Shown piece after piece: positions 57,051 to 64,000 of a stretch of DNA of 64,000 bases. Origin of the DNA: Pyrenopolyporus hunteri (lineage: Eukaryota > Ascomycota > Sordariomycetes > Xylariales > Hypoxylaceae); contig CADCXC010000001.1 of the NCBI GenBank assembly GCA_902806595.1, positions 186,001 through 250,000 of the forward strand, written 5' to 3'. Numbering within the stretch: the stretch's first letter is position 1; the number at the start of each line of letters is the position of its first letter. Under the pieces are notes generated by a model. It saw only the letters and a list, made by a program, of their open reading frames with translations. It had not been told where the DNA came from and made no database searches. The position numbers and the translations under genes were made by a program.

Positions 57051-60000
57051 ATGACCATGGATTCAGACGAGCAGCCGCCACAGCCGACCCTGCCGCCGCA
57101 GGAGCAGGTATGCGACGCTGATTATTTACCATTTCCTCAGTCCGCCGCGAATGTATGCTAACTTCACGCATCATTAGATCCGCCAAAGACGCCTCGAGAA
57201 GCTCGGTGGTCTCAGCGCGGCCTCATCTAACACTAAGACTGACGATGCGACCAAACCCGAACTCTCGGCCTCGGCAACCTCGTCACCCACGGCTGCCCAA
57301 CCTAAGCCGGACTCAGTAAACCAGGAGAATACTCGACCAACTTCCCTACCGAATCGCCAGGTCGGCTACACCTCCTCTTCGCCCTCGACCCCGCAAACCC
57401 CGGCGACGAACCCATTCTCTCAACTCGACGCGAAAGACAAGGCAGAGTCTGGAAACAACACGCCAGGCGATTCAGGTAACATGAATACCTTCAAGAGGCC
57501 GTCCACAACGGTTGACACAAGTGCAATAGCCCCTCCGCCCAAGAAGGCGCATAAGGAAGAGACGATAGAAGATTGGTCAAATAGGGTATTGAGCGATGTC
57601 TTTCGCGTAACTCTGGACGAACAACGGACGACCGACGGCAGAGGCAACAAACTGACCTACCTGCCCGAGCTTAAAGCTGAGTTAGAGCAGTCTGGCGAGC
57701 CAGTCAAATTGACTGCGTCGTCGATAGACTCGGCCATCCTTGAAGCGGCCAGATACGTTCCCACGGACAAGGCGCTCCTAGACTACCTACTGCCATGCTG
57801 GAAGCGCGTCATGAAGGCAAACAAGCCCTCTAGACCCCCGCCGCCCGAGAAAGATGCCGTTTTGAAGGAAGCGAAGCGGCTATGCATGAGCAATTGCATC
57901 TTTGCACTCACCATGCCTGAATACTTCGGGTGGGTTATCCCTCGTAATTGCGTGTGTGTCTCCATATGCTAACGACTAGAAAGCCGTGAACCTAATCCCA
58001 AACATGACTCTCTGGTACCGTATCTCCTCCGAAGCCACGATAATGAGGACGGGATTTGCTTGGATTTCTTCAACGAAGCCGTGTCTCGTATCCCGGAAGA
58101 CGATACGGTGTGTCCTATCTTCACGGATGCCATGGTTTACATGAGTAAGAAAGTGGCCACGATGACCATGAATGACGACTATAAGCCGTATATTAAGGTA
58201 AGTATCCCTACATTTACTACCTGCTTTCTAAATCTCCCACGCGCCTGGGCGGGTATATACTAACTACGGCAGTGTCTTGTTACGTACTCTAGATACCCGC
58301 CGCTACTTAATGCCCTTGCGGAGCACCCTCGCTTTCGAGTAAATCCCACTCCGGAAATGTCAAAGGAACAGATAGCCGTGGCAAGCGAGACCAAGACTAT
58401 CCTGGGGCCTTTCTTCCGTATATCACCGTTGCAGACCGAAGTGACTAAGACGTACTTTGCAAGTCCGCGAACGATTGATATTGGCCACGTGAAGTCATCA
58501 CAAAGTGCCCTTCAGATGACGCTCCTAGCTCATCAGAGCGACCTTACAACTATCATAAACTCTTTCGTTCGGGCAAGCCCGAATGCCCGAAATAGCACTC
58601 TTGACTGGTTCGCGTTTATCATGAACACGAACCACAAGAGACGTGCTCTTCAAGTGAACCCAAACGAGGTGGCCTCGGATGGATTCATGGTTAATGTGAC
58701 GGCTATCTTGGACCAGCTATGCCAGCCCTTCATGGATGCCACCTTCTCCAAGATAGACAAGATCGATGTCGATTATCTCCGACGCAACCCTCGGATCGAC
58801 ATGAGCGACGAGACCAAGCTGAACGCTGATCAGGTCACCTCGGAAGCATTCTATAAGACACGTGTCCCAGGAACGTCTAATTTTATTTCCGAGGTCTTCT
58901 TCTTAGCCCTTGCCGCCCACCACTACGGCCTAGGGGCAACGAACTCGAAGTTGAAGGATCTCGACAAGGATATCAAGTACGTCGAGAACATCATAAAGCA
59001 AATCGAGGAAGAGATTCCTAAGGTACAGAATGTAAGACGAGCTATCTCTAGCATGAATTCTGGCCGTTACTAATGAAGTTAGGACCCGGTACGCCTTGCC
59101 ATAGCAAGGCAACACCGCGAGACCGCTATCAGCTCGGTTGAGAAGTATATAGCCCTCAAGTTTTCCATCGAAGGGGTCGTTTTGGATGCGCCTATGCAGA
59201 CGATTTCGCTGCAATTTATGAGATACGTGTCCGTATGGCTTCTTCGCCTTGCTAGCGGAACGGACTACAAACCAGGCAAAGATTTCAAACTTCCTCTCCC
59301 TGCCGACGTACCGGAAGCTTTCAGTTGTCTTCCCGAGTACGCCCTCCAAAATGTTGTCGAGAACTTCAAGTTCGTTTTCCGGTACGTATCCATGGCGGAC
59401 TATCTGACAGGCTTCACGCTCACTTTCATCCCAGTTTCATACCCCAAATTCTCATGTCCGCTGTCGGGGATGAGATTGTCACATTGTGCATTACATTCTT
59501 GAGATCCTCCGAGTATATCAAGAACCCTTATCTGAAGTCATCGCTGGTCACATTGCTGTTTTCTGGCACGTGGCCGTTGTACCATCTTCGCAAAGGAGTC
59601 CTAGGGGATACCCTCGCCACGTCAAGTTTCGCCAACGAGCACCTCCTCCACGCCCTTATGAAGTTCTATATCGGTAAGTCCTAGCCAGATCTTTGTTCCA
59701 GGCCTTTGGCATTAACGGTCTTAGAATGTGAACATAGCGGCGTTAGCTCTGCATTCTACGACAAGTTCAACATACGCTACGAGATATTCCAGGTCATTAA
59801 GTGTATCTGGCCGAATAGCGTATATCAGGAGCAACTCAGTCGGGAAAGCAAGTAAGTCGCGACAGCGTTAGTTTAGCCGATGAAGCTTCCCCCATCTAAC
59901 ATTTTATATAGGATTAACAGACAATTTTTCGTACAATTTGTCAACCTGCTGCTGAATGATGCGACATACTTGCTAGACGAAGCGTTGACCAAATTAGCCA

Positions 60001-60803
60001 AGATACACGACTATCAAAAGCAACTACACGACCAGCAGTTATCTCCTGAAGAGAAGGAGAAGATCAGAACTGACCTGGAAGCTGCGGAGCAGCAGTGCCA
60101 ATCCTGGATGCAACTAGTGAACGAAACCATGGGAATGATGAAGCTGTTTACAGCAGCGCTGCGCGACGCGTTTACCATGCCGGAGATAGTAACCCGGTTG
60201 GCGGGTATGCTCAACTACAATCTGGAGTCTCTGGTGGGCCCGAAGCGCAGTAACCTCAAGGTTGAGGACGCCAGGAAATACCATTTCGACGCCAAGGCTC
60301 TCCTATCAGACTTCGTCGAGATATATCTTAATCTCGCTCCGAAACCTACTTTCATCGAAGCCGTTGCCGCGGATGGCCGCTCGTACAAACCTCAAAATTT
60401 CGCGATAGCGTCTGAGATACTAGAGAAGAACCTTCACAAGGGCGAAAAAATCGTCCGGGCTTGGAATGACCTGAGGATCAAGTTTGCCGAGGCTAAGGAG
60501 CGCCTGGATCAGGCCGAGCTTGAGTTGGGCGAGATACCTGAAGAATTCGAGGACCCGCTCATGGGCGATCTGATGACCGACCCCGTCATCCTTCCCTCGC
60601 ACAACATCGTCGATCGTTCGACGATTGTCCAACAACTACTCTCTAACCCCCTGGACCCCTTCACGAGGAAGCCGATGACTATTGACGACGTGGTTCCGGC
60701 TAACGACTTGCGCTCTCGGATTGAGGAGTGGAAAGCCGAGCGAATCGCGGCGTCTAGGGCCAAGGCAGCCGAGGGAGATGCGATGGACACTACAGCGGGT
60801 TGA
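57051..60803 (+). CDS. ufd2: Ubiquitin conjugation factor E4 (U-box ligase)
   Basis: Eight exons: 57051-57107, 57178-57929, 57984-58197, 58273-59031, 59083-59381, 59435-59673, 59725-59851, 59912-60803. Total is 3339 nt, 1112 aa. All introns are 51-75 nt, several with CTAAC branch sites. The start may also be the ATG at 57057, which has the better ACCATGG context. The N-terminus is Ser/Thr/Pro-rich (IRQRRLEKLGG, then a linker). The UFD2 core repeat region spans about residues 130-1010 (MPEYFG, AVGDEIVTLCITFLRSSEYIKNPYLKSSLVTLL, QFFVQFVNLLLNDATYLLDE). A C-terminal U-box lies at about residues 1026-1098 (FEDPLMGDLMTDPVILPS, NPLDPFTRKPMT). The protein extends ubiquitin chains with Cdc48/p97 in protein quality control and ERAD. 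Length is typical of the family. Confidence 0.95.
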
Positions 60804-61690
60804 GAGATAGGTACTCTTGGCGCCCTGCCTCGTCTTGTACTATTAAATCGCACGTTGTTTAGTATTAGGAGGAAGGGATTGGTACAGGTGGATGGCTCTG
60901 CCGAAGAGCTGCGCATAGAGATCCATTGGCTTTGCATTGCTCTGGTCCCATAGGCGTCTTAAAGGGCCTTGCTCCGTGGTCGGTTCGATACAACCGACCT
61001 TGCAAATCGACGATAGACACTTAGCAGGGTAAATAAATAGCATCGAGAATCCGTTGTTAACTTCGTAGTTTCGGGGTTGAAAAGACTCGTCGGCATTATT
61101 ACCCTTACTCCCTGAACACTCTAATTACAAGGTATGCTCTTTCGTTGCTGGTCCATTGATACAGATGCGCTTCTCCCCCCTCCAATGAACCTCTAAATCT
61201 CGTACCGAAGGAAGACGAGATACTTTGACAGCCTACCTTATAAATGACGGCCACCAAAGCACCTAGCCGATCATTGATAGGTATAGAAGCTGATTAGTTC
61301 GCCGTAGCCGGGTATGCCAGATTCTTCCACAGATCGCGCCGATATTTGCGCGGAAGCTCACCCGGAGGCCGAATATCTGCGCCTACAAAAGCATAATAGC
61401 CAATCAAACCCCCAGTCAGCACTCGAATGTTCGCAGTACGATTCGCTAGTCAATTTTGTAGTAGCCATAATAGAATCGGCTTGGGTACCTATCCACCTAG
61501 GTAAGGGTACATTGATAGGGCATTCCTGGATATTATATCGGGCAAATAAGCACGAATCATCCATAGCCCCCACGACTTTAAAGACACTAGAGCTCATCTT
61601 CCCCCCTTTTACCCCTATTATTCACCAATCCACCAATCCACCCATCCACCTCTTCACAAGCCAACCAACCAACCAATCGAACATTCTCAC
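60804..61690. other. Convergent intergenic region
   Basis: Between the 3' ends of UFD2 and the SDR gene. No exon is seen. A CCACC/CCAACC-type simple repeat lies near 61625-61680. Confidence 0.5.
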
Positions 61691-62885
61691 TCACTCGGGG
61701 ATCTCCAAGATGCTCTTAACCGTGTCGACGGCGCTCTTCTCGATCGGGATCCAGTCTATGCCCAGGATCTTCGTCGCGCGCGAGTTATCGTACTTATACG
61801 TGCCCTCGGCAGGGATCTTGGCGCCGGGGGCGAGCTTCGCGTCGTCGCCGGGCAGCTTGTCGGCCAACTGGGGGAAGGCGTCGCGGACGGCGCGCACGAC
61901 GGCGACGTTATCGTAGTACCCGGCGGTGGTGAAGAAGCGCTTCCCGCCGGCCTCGCGCACCTCCATGGCCTGCACGTGCGCCAGCGCCACGTCCCGCACG
62001 TCCACCCACAGGTACACGACCGACGTCGGGATCTCCGCCTTCCACTTCCCCTGGATCAGGTCCACGAACCGCTGGTTGCTCGTGTTGATGTCCCGCAGCG
62101 AGGACAGGTGGTGCGCGACCGGCCCGAAGACCATCGGCGGGCAGATCGTCGCCACGTCGAACCCGGGCTTCTCCCGCTCTACGAAGTCCCACGCGGCCTT
62201 CTCGGCGTATTTCTTGGATACCCGGTATGACGTTGCCGGCGGGCCTTTGAGACCGTCCTCGTAGCTGCGGTGGGGTTTTTTCGTTAGCCCCTAGCTGGCC
62301 TTGCAGTCCCGCTTAACGGGGAGAAGGGGAGAGGGGCAGAGAGGCGCGGGGCACAAAACTTACGTGCTTGGGTTCCAGTCGGCTTCGCTGAAGGTCTTGG
62401 TGGGGTCGGAGAGGCCTGCTTCAGAGAGAATAGCGGCGAAGGAGCTGGTGACGACGACACGCTTGACGTTGGGCGCGTACTTGGCGATGGCCTTGAGGAT
62501 ACCGTTGGTACCCTCGATGGCCGGGTCCAGCAGCTCCGTTCGCGCGTCAGTCCACTTGTAGTGGAAGGGCGACGCGGTGTGCTGGACGTAGTCGAGGTCG
62601 GGGTTCTTGGCAATGACCTCGTCGAAGGCGCCCGGCACTGCGATGTTCGGCACAATGGCCACCGAGAGCTTTGCGCCCGGGTACTTGGCACGGATCTGGG
62701 AGGCTTTGGCCTCGGTCCGCACGGTCGTCACCACCTCATAGCCCCTCTTGAGCAAAAGCTCGAGGACGTGGGCTACGCGGTTTCGTACAGGTCAGCACGA
62801 TGGAGGGCGTAGAGACGGATCTACACGGTTCACACTCACCAGCAATGAATCCTGACCCGCCAGTCAGTAATACCTTGTTGGGCAT
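61691..62885 (-). CDS. Extended SDR, dihydroflavonol-4-reductase-like
   Basis: Exons 62885-62840, 62772-62364 and 62264-61691 give 1029 nt, 342 aa, with introns of 67 and 99 nt. The N-terminus has the NADP-binding loop TGGSGFIAAHV (residues 8-18). The extended SDR pair is seen as Tyr165 and Lys169 in SYRVSKKYAE. VVVTSSFAA supplies the usual Ser/Thr strand. The C-terminal PPMVFGP, FVDLIQGKW and VWVDVRDVALAH-type block (here VYLWVDVRDVALAHV) is diagnostic of the DFR/cinnamoyl-CoA reductase-like group. Members reduce ketones or aldehydes with NADPH; fungal ones often act on methylglyoxal or aldehydes (Gre2-like). Cytosolic. Codon use in exon 3 is strongly GC-rich, producing long out-of-frame ORFs. 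Confidence 0.92.
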
Positions 62886-64000
62886 TGTGAGTTGTTTAGA
62901 TTACTGCGTCGTACCAAGAAGTATTTAATAAAGCTCCGTGGATTGTTGGAAGTGAACAATATCAATAGGAGATTCAGGTTTTTAACAAATCTCTTAGGCT
63001 GAAATATCTCAACTCGGAGGGCTAGCTCGGCTGGCGACCTCCTACTACCTATATATGCTCTAGAGTTCTACCTTGGTAGGTGGTAGATATCCCCCTCCAA
63101 CACGCCAGGTGGGTATTCATCCGAGGATAGTGTATACGGGCGACATCGTGGGGGTGGAACAATACACAGTAACGTCACTGAAGTTGACTTTAGTTTACCC
63201 CTCGTCCCTTTTCGGCGATAGTCAGGGGCTTATTAATGATTTAATGGCCGCGGATCGCCGCTAATAAGATAAAGCCTATTCAATACTTGATCTTCGATCA
63301 ACAGATCACGTCCAAATGTTATAGAATTGCTTCGAATTTCTTCGGCGATTCTGAATATCCGCTTCCACCTAGGAACCCCAGCGAAGGAGAGCTTCTGATA
63401 GGCCATACTTAAGTGAGTCATCGGTGCTATATCTCGGCAAATGCCACCTAGAAAGACAGCGCTACCGTGCTATACGACGCTACCTATTCGGCCATCAACT
63501 ACCTACTATCGGCGTTTATCATCGGCCAGTGTAGCCAGCTTGCAATGATGCCATAGAGTTCTTATACACTATAAATCATTAAATCCGGCGTGAAGCCGTT
63601 CCTAATCTCCATCCTAAAGCCCTAAAATCCTTAAAATCCATCTCCGCCAATTTTATTTTCAATTTCATCACACCCGAAGCAATTGAGGATCTACGCCGAA
63701 ATATTATCTCTCTTTTTTCGGGCTTGCTGACTCAATCTGTGTAAGTCCCAGGACCCCCCTCCATTGTGAATTAGAATGAAAGGGGGATCACTAATAACCG
63801 CTAAACATCAGTAGTAATTTAGACGCGAAGTTGCCCCCTTTCCTCGTAAAACCGGTCTTCCATGCCTAGCATCTAGACGTTTACGTGGATCGCGGAAAGC
63901 GAAAATAAATCGAGCCCATCGGCCGTCGTTTTAATCGCTAATTAATGGAAGAACGCATAGCCCATGGCTTAAATATTAGCCTACCACTATCCTCAGTTAC
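62886..64000. other. Right flank without recognised genes
   Basis: The first 100 bases are the probable promoter of the SDR gene. After that no coding sequence, tRNA or clear repeat is found. Confidence 0.5.

Overview
The window is nuclear DNA of a filamentous ascomycete, most likely a Sordariomycete. The evidence is short GT-AG introns (48 to about 170 nt) with CTAAC/CTGAC branch sites, a Pol III tRNA, and typical Pezizomycotina protein families (2EXR, TmpA-like flavoprotein, six-hairpin glycosidase, fungal DOCK, UFD2 U-box ligase). Many intergenic TACCTAGGTA/TAGG low-complexity tracts point the same way. Genes are monocistronic, on both strands, and separated by long gaps. Most exon structures here were rebuilt by hand from splice signals plus reading frame; when all exons were found, the joined lengths divide by three exactly.

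Left part (1-14 kb): tRNA-Ser(AGA), a small hypothetical ORF, a flavin monoamine oxidase (3 exons), an IFI6/IFI27-like glycine-rich membrane protein (3 exons), a secreted six-hairpin glycosidase-like protein (10 exons), a Frag1/DRAM/Sfk1-type membrane protein, and on the minus strand a seven-helix membrane protein whose N-terminus is interrupted or unresolved. A gene-poor stretch follows (14.1-16.7 kb).

Middle (16-36 kb), all minus strand: amidase, 2EXR protein, BBE-type FAD oxidase, a Cys-containing hypothetical protein, TmpA-like ferric-reductase-related membrane flavoprotein, a hidden small exon resembling complex I NDUFB2, and a type II membrane glycosyltransferase. Between the last two lies a repeat island. 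It holds an AT-rich 0.6 kb element with long inverted ends, subterminal repeats next to its right end, and an interstitial TTAGGG telomere-type tract.

Right part (36-64 kb): a 2036-residue DOCK-family Rac GEF, a C2H2-type zinc finger protein with a frame problem at one splice junction, a small coiled-coil gene, a single-pass membrane protein with a Cys-rich ectodomain and a 34-nt microexon, ubiquitin E4 factor UFD2 (8 exons, plus strand), and an extended SDR (dihydroflavonol-reductase-like).

I see no biosynthetic cluster, CRISPR array, virus or intact transposon. The genes look like ordinary accessory and housekeeping loci with no single shared pathway. The least explained parts are the inverted-repeat element, the IFI6-like gene, the seven-helix protein and the Cys-rich sensor-like protein.
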